This document shows positions 27,582 to 36,011 of a stretch of DNA of 64,000 nt, piece by piece. Source of the stretch: JAPUME01 sp027294185. GTDB lineage: Bacteria > Acidobacteriota > Terriglobia > UBA7540 > JAPUME01. Made by a program: the position numbers and the translations under genes. Positions within the stretch are counted from its first letter, which is position 1; every line of letters begins with the position of its first letter. A model generated the notes under the pieces. It did not search any database. It was not told where the DNA came from and saw only the letters and a program-made list of their open reading frames with translations. The stretch spans positions 186,001 through 250,000 of the forward strand of contig CAUVWZ020000001.1 of the NCBI GenBank assembly GCA_963555835.3. The letters run 5' to 3'.

Positions 27582-28289
27582 TTGAAAATACTCATTGTAG
27601 ACGACGACGAGATATGCCGCAGACTCCTGGTTAGGGGTCTGCAATTGGCAAATTACGAAACGGTGGAGGCCGAGGACGTGCCTAGTGCGTTGGAGATCCT
27701 ACAGCAGGAGGAAGGGATCCGTCTGGTAATCACAGATGTAATCATGCCGGGCATGGGTGGCTTCGATCTGGTGGAGCGCTTACGTAAAACGATCAGCATG
27801 AGGCGGTTACCCGTGATTGTCTGCACGGCCCTCGCCACGCATGAGGCGGCGATTCGTGCCACTCAACTGAACGCCGTAGGCTATTTGATCAAGCCCATTG
27901 ATGTTGCCGATCTGCGATTAAAGGTAAAAGAGGTCCTTGATCCACACTTCGCCGCCCTGAGTGATTCTTCCGAGATTCTCAAAAGCCTCGATATCGAGGA
28001 GGAGGATTACAAGGACTTGTTGGACGACCTGGTCAAGAAACTTGCATCCGGATTGGCGGAAATATCGGACCTGGTCGAACAGGAGGACCGGCAACTCCTC
28101 TCATCCCGTCTGGTTGCCCTCTACGGGGCCGCTCGGACCCTCGGAGCCAAGGGTGCCTCGGGCATTCTTCTAAAGCAAGCCAGGGCCAGTGAGAAAGGCG
28201 ATCTTGGAACTGTGAAGTCGCTCATTCCGGAAATCGAGAAACAGGCCACAAAGCTTCGGGAAGCCGTCTCGGAGCTTGGAGATAACTAG
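27582..28289 (+). CDS. Receiver protein with histidine-less HPt-like tail (paralogue)
   Basis: A 235-residue paralogue of the protein at 25753-26526. The receiver has D7-D9, phosphoacceptor D52 (VITDVIMPGMGG), Thr in VCTALA and Lys in YLIKPID. The tail begins LDIEEEDYKDLLDDLVKKLA. It has LVALYGAARTLGA where an HPt would have A-H-x-L-K-G; the His is Val and the Lys is Tyr. Both copies lost the His independently to different residues (Thr versus Val), which suggests the fold is kept for another role. The start is ATG-like TTG/ATG context at 27582 with GGAGAG about 10 nt upstream. It is probably part of the phosphorelay controlled by the 1235-residue kinase. Confidence 0.85.
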   Translation: MKILIVDDDEICRRLLVRGLQLANYETVEAEDVPSALEILQQEEGIRLVITDVIMPGMGGFDLVERLRKTISMRRLPVIVCTALATHEAAIRATQLNAVGYLIKPIDVADLRLKVKEVLDPHFAALSDSSEILKSLDIEEEDYKDLLDDLVKKLASGLAEISDLVEQEDRQLLSSRLVALYGAARTLGAKGASGILLKQARASEKGDLGTVKSLIPEIEKQATKLREAVSELGDN

Positions 28290-28664
28290 ATCGGAACAGG
28301 GTCGGCAGTACGGATGACCTGGCCCGGCGGCTCGTGAGTCGCCGCGGTCCCCGATGCCCCCCCCAATAACATCATGATATCCTCCCCGCCCCTATATTCC
28401 GTAATCTCTTCTTTTCGGCAACTCTCAGACTCCCTGCACCCCGACAATTCATCATAGATATCCCGGCCGATCCACCCAAACCCGCCTCTCAAGTGGCAGG
28501 GCTCCAGCTTGCCTGAGTAGACAGGGCGTTGAGCCTGGTCCCATAAATGAGCAAGATGCCGGCGCAATGGGTGCCGGCTCTTTGGGGCGGCCCAGGGGCC
28601 ATGGATGACGGGAATAGGCTGTCGTTGTATCGCCCAAGGGTCGGGCCGGGCAGCTTGAGCGGCC
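28290..28664. other. Intergenic, no gene recognised
   Basis: A minus-strand frame of 93 codons crosses this region (28286-28567), but it starts at TTG without a ribosome site, overlaps the receiver gene and resembles no family known to me, so it was not called. Confidence 0.3.
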
Positions 28665-29444
28665 TTATTCGGGCTTTGCCGGCGCGGCTAGAAATACCGG
28701 CAGAGTCGCAATGAGTTGCGCCAAATTATTGAAGGAATCCATTGGCAGGACACAGAGGGACCGCCCCGTCTTGGGGTCCAGGGCGTGCCCCTGTCCCTCA
28801 CCCTTTTCCTTTCTCACACAGACGTCCCTGAGATGGCCGTTGACTTGGACCGCGAGGCGCAGCTCGATACTCTGATCCAGAAGGGCTGACTCCCCGGTGG
28901 AAGAAATCAGGCCGGGATCGAATTGCGTGTTCTTACAGATGAAGGGGAGGTCCTGGGTAAAGAAGTGAGGTTTTCTAATCTCGTCTTCCGAGATGTGGGC
29001 GAGCACCCGTTCGGTAACAGCATTCCGGACCAGGAACGTTTTTTCTAGTATTTTGCCTCCCACAGAAACCGCAAAATAGGAAGTCGCGCTCCCATCTTCA
29101 GCGTAGATCTGAGTGGTCACGTGCAGAGTTCCCTCGACAAAGTCAAGGGTGTACATGTTTTCAGAGGGATTGGATACGCGAGCGGGAACGAAGTGGTCGT
29201 CGCAGAGAAGTGTCCCGGCCATAAAGACCCCCGCCGCAAGGCCGACGGCTGCCTCGTTCTCTTCCCTGGGGTCGCTCTTACCCCTGGAAGTGGCTTCATA
29301 GGACTCGCGGGCGCCGATGAGCAGTGAATCGAAAAGCAGGTCCGGCGGGCCGTAGGAATGCGTGTAGAACACTCGTTGAAGGTTGGCGATGGCAACCACT
29401 CCAGACGAATCAATGCTTCTGGCTTCTATGGGATTCTTAGCCAC
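28665..29444 (-). CDS. Hypothetical protein
   Basis: A 259-residue protein that I do not recognise. It has no signal peptide or membrane segment apart from a mildly hydrophobic ATLPVFLAAPA at the C-terminus. It begins MAKNPIEARSIDSSGVVAIA and contains GVFMAGTLLCDDHFVPARVS, LDFVEGTLHVTTQIYAEDGS and YFAVSVGGKILEKTFLVRNA, an alternation that suggests a beta-rich fold. Codon use looks like that of the neighbouring genuine genes, and the opposite-strand frames are poor. It lies convergent to the receiver gene and about 1.1 kb from the accessory region. It could be an adaptor or sensor protein of the phosphorelay, but nothing in it shows this. Confidence 0.6.
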   Translation of the reverse strand: MAKNPIEARSIDSSGVVAIANLQRVFYTHSYGPPDLLFDSLLIGARESYEATSRGKSDPREENEAAVGLAAGVFMAGTLLCDDHFVPARVSNPSENMYTLDFVEGTLHVTTQIYAEDGSATSYFAVSVGGKILEKTFLVRNAVTERVLAHISEDEIRKPHFFTQDLPFICKNTQFDPGLISSTGESALLDQSIELRLAVQVNGHLRDVCVRKEKGEGQGHALDPKTGRSLCVLPMDSFNNLAQLIATLPVFLAAPAKPE

Positions 29445-29716
29445 TTTATCCCTGCCAGTATTCTTGCTGTGCGAATATCTAGGAACATAATGTGAGCCGG
29501 TACCGAATTGGCGCCGCCTTTCTACCCTCGATGCATGGTGCTCTCATCGGGCAATAGAATACTAACACTAACTAAATCTATGTATAATTAAATTACACCA
29601 ATGTTATCGATTGCCGAGAGGGAGGGAAAGAAACAGCCACATATATAGGAACTTACGAGGAGGTCATGCGACTATCTTACTGAATCTAAATTCGCTTTGT
29701 TAAGGTTCCAAAAGGC

Positions 29717-29812
29717 TTAGGCGGTAAGGATTAGCTCCGCGATCGGGACCCCTGCCTCCGCCTGCTTCAAGACCGCTACAATCTGCTCGACACTGAATCG
29801 CTTGCGTTTCAC
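29717..29812 (-). pseudogene. IS3-family OrfA N-terminal scrap
   Basis: Thirty-one codons from GTG 29812 read MKRKRFSVEQIVAVLKQAEA, then GVPIAELI, before a stop at 29717. This is the well-known start of the IS3-family OrfA (helix-turn-helix of transposase subunit A). The remaining HTH, leucine zipper and OrfB are missing. Confidence 0.75.
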
Positions 29813-30095
29813 GGCTAATCTCCCTTCCTTGGATGTTCGATTTTGCCGGAAACTCGCTTTCAAAGTGGATCAAAAATGCCGGGGCCGGTCAGTCCTCTCC
29901 GGGCCCTAAAAACCAGTCAGCCCGGCATCCAGAACCAGCTTTTTCAGATACCTTTCCATTCCTGGGGGATATCGGAATCGTTTTCTTGGCTGCCGAAGGC
30001 TAGGCTATCCCGACGGAAGCGACAGCCCATCGATCCGTCCCCGCATGCTGGCAAACAGCCGCCGAGTCGGGTGGCTCTCCGCTAACAACAACCAG

Positions 30096-30335
30096 TTAAT
30101 AGCGGGCATGCTTAATCAGGCGTCCTTCGGTTTTGACCAATCGCTGCTGCAAGCTCGTCAGGGACCAGTGCTCCACCTCCTTCGGCAATCCCAGGGTCCG
30201 CATGAAGTTGCCCAGATTGTAGGCCAACGCATGAAGCTGGAGCCGAACCTCGTTGTTGCGGAACTTCCGGCATGACAGGCGCCTCCATTTGATGGCGTTC
30301 TTGCCTTCCTTGATGTACTGCGCTGACTCTGGGTT
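30096..30335 (-). pseudogene. IS1380-family transposase C-terminal scrap
   Basis: About 75 residues read YIKEGKNAIKWRRLSCRKFR, then NEVRLQLHALAYNLGNFMRT and VEHWSLTSLQQRLVKTEGRL. This matches the last part of IS1380-type DDE transposases. The catalytic core is missing upstream, and the frame ends at a stop in 30096. No terminal repeats of the element were identified. Confidence 0.75.
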
Positions 30336-30545
30336 GCTCAGTCCTGAACTGGCTGCTGAGATCCGGCGCGTCAGGGGCGTTCGACGCCGGGGCTTACCTG
30401 TCGGCAACTGCCTCACCGCCCGCACAGGCAAAGGAAAATCATTGCGGGCATTGCTCTAGGTTGACGTTGTCTTAGGCGTAGCCCAAGCCTATACTGATGA
30501 TGGTGTCAGCGAGAGGAGCACTGAGTTTCCCATGGAAGATCCACA

Positions 30546-33500
30546 GTGACGAGCAAGTGCATCAGGTCGTTCGCAGCCTTGTGTTGCATGGCTACCCTGC
30601 AGTTGGTGACCGCGCAGCAACCCGGCTCGCTCGGACCGGAAGATGTTGCCCGGGACGCCCGGCGGACGGCTGAAGGCATCGAGCTGTTTAAGCAGGAGGT
30701 TAGGCCGATCCTGGTCGAACGCTGCCTTACCTGCCATGGCGGCGGGCTGCAGATCATGGGCGGCTTCGACCTTTCCGACCGTGACTCGCTTGTCAGCAGC
30801 GGCAAGATCGGCGATACTGCTGCCACGAGCCGTCTACTGAAGCTGATCCGGCATGAGCAAGAGCCGCACATGCCTTTCCAGCAGGCGAAACTGCCCGACG
30901 AAGCGATCGACAACATCGCCAGCTGGGTGGACCTGGGCGCGCCCTACGACAGGCCGCTCGTCGACAAGCCTGCGACCGGGGATGGGCCGCTTGAAATCAC
31001 CGCCGAGCACCGCGAGTTCTGGTCGTTTCAACCGCTGCCTCGCAATGCGCCGCCGCCGGTCCGCGATCAAGACTGGGCCCGCACTCCGATCGACCGCTTC
31101 ATACTCGAAAAACTAGTCTCGAAAGGGCTGACCCCTAACCCGGCTGCCGACCGCTGGATTCTGATCCGCCGGGCTTATTTGGATCTGCTGGGCCTGCCGC
31201 CCGCGCCGGAGGAGATCGACACCTTCGTCAACAACCCGTCTCCAACCGCCTATGAGGACCTTATCGATCGGCTGCTGGAATCCCCGCATTACGGCGAACG
31301 GTGGGCACGGCACTGGATGGACATCGCGCGCTTCGCGGAAAGCCACGGCTTCGAGGAAGACCACGACCGGCCCTACGCCTATCACTACCGAGACTTTCTC
31401 ATCAAGGCGCTCAACCAGGATATGCCCTACGACCGGTTCATTCGCTGGCAGCTTGCCGGTGACGAACTTGCTCCCGGCAACCCGCTGGCGCTGATGGCGA
31501 CCGGGTTCCTCGGCGCCGGCCCTTTCCCAACTCAGATCACCGAACACGAGTTCGAAACCGTCCGCTACGACGAGTTGGACGACATGATTGGCACGATGGG
31601 GACCGCGATGCTCGGCCTGACGATCGTCTGCGCACGCTGCCACGACCACAAGTACGACCCCATCCCGACCCGGGATTACTACCGGCTGGCGTCGACCTTC
31701 GGGCGTACGATTCGCACCGAGATCGACTATGACCCGGATCCGCAAGGGTATCGCCTCTCGATGACGAATTGGGAGAAGCAACACCAAACCCTCGTCGCCG
31801 CGCGAACCAGGTACGAGCGCGAGCACCTAGCCAAGTCTTTCGATCAATGGATGCAGGATGGCGCGCCGAACGCGGCTGAGCGGGGTGGCGCGCCCACCGC
31901 GAATCCATGGCAAGTGCTCGACCTGACCAGCTATGAATCGAAGAACGGTACCTCATTCGAAGAGCTGCCGGACGGCTCGATTCTGGCGGTTGGTGAGAAC
32001 CTTGATTTCGACGATTACACCCTCACCGCCGACGTTGAAACACCGGGAATCACCACCCTCCGCGTGGAGGCACTGACCCATCCCTCGCTGTCCGCCAACG
32101 GCCCCGGACGTTCCCACAGCGGCCAGTTTCTTTTGGGAATCGTCAGTGTCAAGGTTCAGCCACTGGCCGACCCGGAGTCCGAGCCTGTCGTTGCCGAGCT
32201 CACCTCGGCTTGGGCCACCAACGAGTTGGACCCGGGGATGTCCGCACAGGCCGCGCTGGATGGCGGGCCCAAGACGGGGTGGTCGCTGAGCCCTGAGGCT
32301 ACCGGCAAAGACCACGCCGTAGCTTTCGAGTTTGCGGAACCGATCGGATTCGAAGGCGGCACGAGACTCACGATCACTCTGCGCTTTGACTACAACAGCC
32401 AATACACGCTGGGACGGCCGAGGCTGTCTGTCTCGACTGCAAAGCAACCGTTGTTGGCCGTTGGGTCCGGGACGCCTCAGGCAGTTGTCGAGGGGCTTGC
32501 CGCGCTCAAACGGGACAGGACGAGTGGTGTATCAGAAACACAGAGAGCCGCCCTACAGCGATGGTTTGCCCGGACCGACAGCCGTTGGTGCCGCATGGAC
32601 GAAGCGGTGCAAGCTCACGCCGCCGCCAAGCCGCTTTCGTCCAAGACGAAGCTGCAGGTGACCGCCGAGGGCTTTCCCAAACCGCGCCACAATGCCAACG
32701 ACAAGGGCTACCCGCACTTTTACGAAAAGACCTACTTCCTCAATCGAGGGGATGCCAGCCAGAAGCAGGAGCCGGCCGAGTCGGGCTTCTTGCAAGTGTT
32801 GATGCGCGGCGGCAGTGACGAAACCCACTGGCGCGCGTCGCTCGCGGAAGCACCCGGCCCCGGCGGGGACGCCCTCCAGTCGCCGAAGCAGGGCTGGGGC
32901 AAGAGTACCTCCCGCCGTGCCTCGCTGGCCAACTGGATAACGGATGTCGACCAGGGCGCAGGAGTGTTGCTGGCCCGGGTCATCGTAAACCGCCTTTGGC
33001 ATCACCATTTCGGCCGCGGAATAGTGTCAACACCAAGCGATTTCGGATTGCAGGGTGACCGGCCCACTCACCCCGAGCTGCTCGATTGGATGGCCCAAGA
33101 TCTGATCAATCACGGCTGGCGGCTCAAGCGCTTGCACAAGTTGATCATGACCAGCGCCGTCTACACACAAAGCTCTGCCTATGATTCGGATAAGGCCGCG
33201 GCGGACCTCAACAACCTCTACCGATGGCGCTGGACTCCACGACGCCTCGAGGCCGAAGCCGTCCGAGACTCGCTACTCACCGTCGCGGGCCTGCTCGATG
33301 ACACCATGTACGGGCCGGGCTCTCAGCGCGAGGATATGCAGCGCCGTAGCGTCTACTTCTTCATCAAGCGAACAGAACTCATTCCCGCGATGATGTTGTT
33401 CGACTGGCCCGAGCACCTGGTCGGTATCGGACGCCGCCCATCAACCACTGTGGCTCCGCAAGCCCTGATGTTCCTCAACAGTCCGCAAGCCCACCGTTAC

Positions 33501-33737
33501 GCCCAGGGCTTTGCCGAGCGTTTGGGTGGACTTCAGGGTCCCCGAGCGATTCGCCAAGCTTACCGTATCGCTTACGGAAGGCCGCCCAACGAGGAAAATC
33601 TAGCTGACGGCGAGAGGTTCCTCGAGCGGCAACGGCAATCCTACGAAACCGAGGGCAAGACAGACGCCGCCTCTTTAGCCCTGGGCGATTACTGCCAGAC
33701 TTTGTTGAGCCTCAATGAGTTCCTGTATATTCGCTGA
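30546..33737 (+). CDS. PSCyt1-PSCyt2-PSD1 (DUF1549/DUF1553) protein
   Basis: A 1063-residue exported protein. It has a hydrophobic N-terminus, then a PSCyt1 cytochrome-like domain with one heme-binding CLTCH (residues 60-64). Next is the DUF1549/PSCyt2 domain (from about 150; PIDRFILEKL, RRAYLDLLGLPPAP, HYGERWARHWMDIARFAES, and CARCHDHKYDPI). A central beta-rich insert (about 440-640) follows, and then the DUF1553/PSD1 domain (RVIVNRLWHHHFGRGIVSTP, then ends LSLNEFLYIR). The family is typical of Planctomycetota, Verrucomicrobiota and some Acidobacteriota, and is always found with DUF1501 partners. The function is unproven, but a redox or degradative role at the envelope is likely. The DUF1501 gene starts 51 bp downstream. 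Confidence 0.92.
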   Translation: MTSKCIRSFAALCCMATLQLVTAQQPGSLGPEDVARDARRTAEGIELFKQEVRPILVERCLTCHGGGLQIMGGFDLSDRDSLVSSGKIGDTAATSRLLKLIRHEQEPHMPFQQAKLPDEAIDNIASWVDLGAPYDRPLVDKPATGDGPLEITAEHREFWSFQPLPRNAPPPVRDQDWARTPIDRFILEKLVSKGLTPNPAADRWILIRRAYLDLLGLPPAPEEIDTFVNNPSPTAYEDLIDRLLESPHYGERWARHWMDIARFAESHGFEEDHDRPYAYHYRDFLIKALNQDMPYDRFIRWQLAGDELAPGNPLALMATGFLGAGPFPTQITEHEFETVRYDELDDMIGTMGTAMLGLTIVCARCHDHKYDPIPTRDYYRLASTFGRTIRTEIDYDPDPQGYRLSMTNWEKQHQTLVAARTRYEREHLAKSFDQWMQDGAPNAAERGGAPTANPWQVLDLTSYESKNGTSFEELPDGSILAVGENLDFDDYTLTADVETPGITTLRVEALTHPSLSANGPGRSHSGQFLLGIVSVKVQPLADPESEPVVAELTSAWATNELDPGMSAQAALDGGPKTGWSLSPEATGKDHAVAFEFAEPIGFEGGTRLTITLRFDYNSQYTLGRPRLSVSTAKQPLLAVGSGTPQAVVEGLAALKRDRTSGVSETQRAALQRWFARTDSRWCRMDEAVQAHAAAKPLSSKTKLQVTAEGFPKPRHNANDKGYPHFYEKTYFLNRGDASQKQEPAESGFLQVLMRGGSDETHWRASLAEAPGPGGDALQSPKQGWGKSTSRRASLANWITDVDQGAGVLLARVIVNRLWHHHFGRGIVSTPSDFGLQGDRPTHPELLDWMAQDLINHGWRLKRLHKLIMTSAVYTQSSAYDSDKAAADLNNLYRWRWTPRRLEAEAVRDSLLTVAGLLDDTMYGPGSQREDMQRRSVYFFIKRTELIPAMMLFDWPEHLVGIGRRPSTTVAPQALMFLNSPQAHRYAQGFAERLGGLQGPRAIRQAYRIAYGRPPNEENLADGERFLERQRQSYETEGKTDAASLALGDYCQTLLSLNEFLYIR

Positions 33738-33788
33738 CTCCATCGTACTTTTGCGTTTGCAAAGCGGTTGTGTGATAATTAGCCCACG

Positions 33789-35240
33789 ATGAACCGTACA
33801 TCCGTACTCTCGCGCCGGTCGATGCTGCAGCGTTGCGGCATGGGGTTTGGCATGTTAGGTTTGGCGGGCGTCCTCGACGACGAAGGGCTCCTTGCCGCCG
33901 ACGCGCTCGCCGATCGGGCCCTGAACCCGATGGCGCCGCAGCGGCCTCACTTCGCACCCAAAGCCAAGAGGGTGATCTGGCTCCTCATCAACGGTGGGCC
34001 CAGCCACATCGATACTTGGGACTACAAGCCCGCACTCGCGAAACACCACGGCCAGGAACTCGAGGGATTCGACAAGTTCACCGGCTTCTTCTCGAAAGAA
34101 GTCGGCGCATTGATGAAGTCGCCGTTCCAGTTTTCACCGCGCGGCCAGAGCGGCAAGATGGTGTCGGAGTTGTTCCCTCACCTCGGCGAGCATGTCGACA
34201 AGATGGCCTTCATCCACTCGGGTCATTCGGACTCGAACAACCACTCGCCGGCGCTGTTTATGATCAACGGCGGGCAGACGCGCATGGGTTTCCCGTGTCT
34301 CGGCTCGTGGGTCACTTACGGGCTTGGCAGCCAGAGCCGCAATCTGCCCGGATTCGTCGTCATGTCGGATCCCAAAGGGCGGGGGCTTCCCAAGAACAGT
34401 GCGGCGAACTGGAGCGCGGGCTTCCTCTCCGGCGTTTATCAGGGCACTTGGCTGCGCCCGACGGGCGAGCCGATCCAGAATCTCAAACCTGCGACCGCTA
34501 CGACGGACGAAAGGCAACGCGCGCAGCTCGATCTAATGGGGCGGCTTAACGGCCGGGATCTCGAGCAACGCCCTGGCGAGGCCGAGCTTGCGGCGCGAAT
34601 CGAGAGCTTCGAGTTGGCCTACCGCATGCAGATGGAGGCCCCGGAAGCCCTGGATGTCGAACGCGAGTCGGCTCATATCCAGCAGCTCTACGGATTGCAC
34701 GAGGAGCGCTGCGGACACATGGCGAGACAATGTCTGATGGCACGGCGGCTCATCGAGCGCGGCGTGCGGTTTGTCCAGATCTATTCCGGGGGCATGGAAA
34801 ACCAGCGTTCGTGGGATGGCCACCACGACATTCATGGCAATCACTCACAATTCGCCGGCGAGACGGATCAACCCATGGCGGCGCTGTTGACTGACCTGGA
34901 ACAGCGCGGCTTGCTGGAGGACACGCTCGTGATTTGGGGCGGCGAGTTCGGCCGTCTGCCGGTGGCTCAGATCGGCGCCGCCAAACCAGGACGCGATCAC
35001 AACCCGCATTGCTTCACCACATGGATGGCCGGCGGCGGCGTCAAGGGCGGCGTTTCCTACGGCGAGTCGGACGAGTTGGGGTTCAAGGCCGTCGTAGACC
35101 GAGTCTCAGTCAACGACTTCCACGCGACCATCCTTCACTTGCTCGGGCTGGAGCACGAGCGCCTTACCTACAAGTACAACGGCAGACAGTACCGGCTGAC
35201 GGACGTGGCTGGCAAAGTGCTGTACCCGATCATCGCCTAA
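33789..35240 (+). CDS. DUF1501 Tat-exported protein
   Basis: A 483-residue protein of the DUF1501 family, whose fold is related to alkaline phosphatase/sulfatase enzymes. It opens with a twin-arginine signal (SRRSMLQRCGMGFGMLGLAG). Family motifs include HFAPKAKRVIWLLINGGPSH followed by DTWDYKP, GSWVTYGLGSQSRNLPGFVV and WGGEFGRLPVAQ. It ends RLTDVAGKVLYPIIA. It partners the PSD1-type gene 51 bp upstream in what looks like a two-gene unit. DUF1501/PSD1 pairs are thought to be exported together; the substrate is unknown. Confidence 0.92.
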   Translation: MNRTSVLSRRSMLQRCGMGFGMLGLAGVLDDEGLLAADALADRALNPMAPQRPHFAPKAKRVIWLLINGGPSHIDTWDYKPALAKHHGQELEGFDKFTGFFSKEVGALMKSPFQFSPRGQSGKMVSELFPHLGEHVDKMAFIHSGHSDSNNHSPALFMINGGQTRMGFPCLGSWVTYGLGSQSRNLPGFVVMSDPKGRGLPKNSAANWSAGFLSGVYQGTWLRPTGEPIQNLKPATATTDERQRAQLDLMGRLNGRDLEQRPGEAELAARIESFELAYRMQMEAPEALDVERESAHIQQLYGLHEERCGHMARQCLMARRLIERGVRFVQIYSGGMENQRSWDGHHDIHGNHSQFAGETDQPMAALLTDLEQRGLLEDTLVIWGGEFGRLPVAQIGAAKPGRDHNPHCFTTWMAGGGVKGGVSYGESDELGFKAVVDRVSVNDFHATILHLLGLEHERLTYKYNGRQYRLTDVAGKVLYPIIA

Positions 35241-35572
35241 ACCCGAAGCCGGGCAGAGCGAGTAAGCACTCCCAGCCGAAAACAGCTGGACTGTATGTCG
35301 CTCGTCGTGCGGTCTCCCGGGTTAACTAGCCCACCCTAACGGGGTGCCGTTTGCCAATCCAGTTTCCATATAGCCGTATAGTCGGCTTATCGGAAACTGG
35401 CGCCGTTGAATCGCCTTCTTCGATAGCTGTCGCGAACAGCTCTTCCCAGCAGACAATCATGATTGCTCCCGTGAATCACCCGTATCGGAAAGAAGGAAAA
35501 ATGCAGCGCTAGGGTCGTACCAAAGCACATGGTTTGGCACAGCCTGAATTGAGTGGAACTGGTCGCGCAGAA
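35241..35572. other. Intergenic with one strong inverted repeat
   Basis: Apart from the palindrome at 35359-35400, nothing was recognised in this 330-bp gap between a DUF1501 gene and the recombinase fragment. Confidence 0.4.
35359..35400 (+). repeat. Two-step inverted repeat
   Basis: CCAGTTTCC (35359-35367) pairs with GGAAACTGG (35392-35400), and inside it AGCCG (35372-35376) pairs with CGGCT (35383-35387) around a TATAGT loop. The symmetrical internal loop of 4 nt on each side makes a long hairpin or a recombinase-type binding site. It lies about 120 bp after a DUF1501 stop and 170 bp before a serine-recombinase fragment. It has no U-run, so a terminator is less likely. Confidence 0.5.
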
Positions 35573-35809
35573 TCAAGCAGATAGGGAGGGGTCTGTAGAT
35601 ACCCTTTGGAACACCTCGACGCACCGCTTGACCGTGCCCACCGAGGTGCCGTATTGGGCTGCCAGGTGACGGAGACTTCCTTTGCGCTCCCGGTAAGCCT
35701 TTGCGATGGCGTTTCGGGCCTCCAGGGACAAGTACGTAAGGGGAGGACGCCCGATAGACTTACCCTTCGCCCGGGCGTTTCGCATACCAGCCTTTACCCG
35801 CTCGGCAAT
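35573..35809 (-). pseudogene. C-terminal fragment of a serine recombinase
   Basis: About 78 residues read IAERVKAGMRNARAKGKSIG and RPPLTYLSLEARNAIAKAYR, then LRHLAAQYGTSVGTVKRCVE. This is the linker and helix-turn-helix end of a resolvase/invertase-type serine recombinase. The catalytic N-terminal domain is missing. The coding match begins precisely at the outer end of the 96-bp repeat (35810), so the element boundary truncated it. Confidence 0.8.
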
Positions 35810-35905
35810 TGACCTGCCCCCAGTGATTGTACCAACTCGTATGTTAGTTCAGCGGTAATTCTGTCCCTAGGTCGGGAGGCAGCTGCCTCCCGAGCAGCGG
35901 CGGGA
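35810..35905 (+). repeat. 96-bp TGACCTG repeat, left copy
   Basis: A perfect 96-bp match in inverted orientation to 48871-48966, and a 71-bp match to 17985-18055. It opens TGACCTGCCCCCAGTG and contains a perfect 22-bp palindrome at 35872-35893 (arms TCGGGAGGCAG). Its outer end cuts a serine-recombinase gene. Identity stops sharply at 35905. Confidence 0.92.
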
Positions 35906-36011
35906 CTTTGCAGGATGGGTTGGGGCGTATGTTAGTGGGCTGAGTTTCCGCGCCTTTTAATTATTCCCCTCTTCAATTAGCGGTGGCGTCCTTGACCCAA
36001 CACCTGCTCGC

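Larger units (their letters stand above)
29445..30545. other. Gene-poor stretch with transposase scraps
   Basis: An 1100-bp stretch upstream of the first PSD1 gene. It holds remnants of two unrelated transposases (29717-29812 and 30096-30335). AT-rich sequence around 29560-29690 marks the edge. Otherwise nothing was recognised. Confidence 0.5.

Noticed and set aside
28286..28567. 93-codon minus-strand frame
   Set aside because: TTG start, no ribosome site, overlap with the receiver gene and no recognisable motif.
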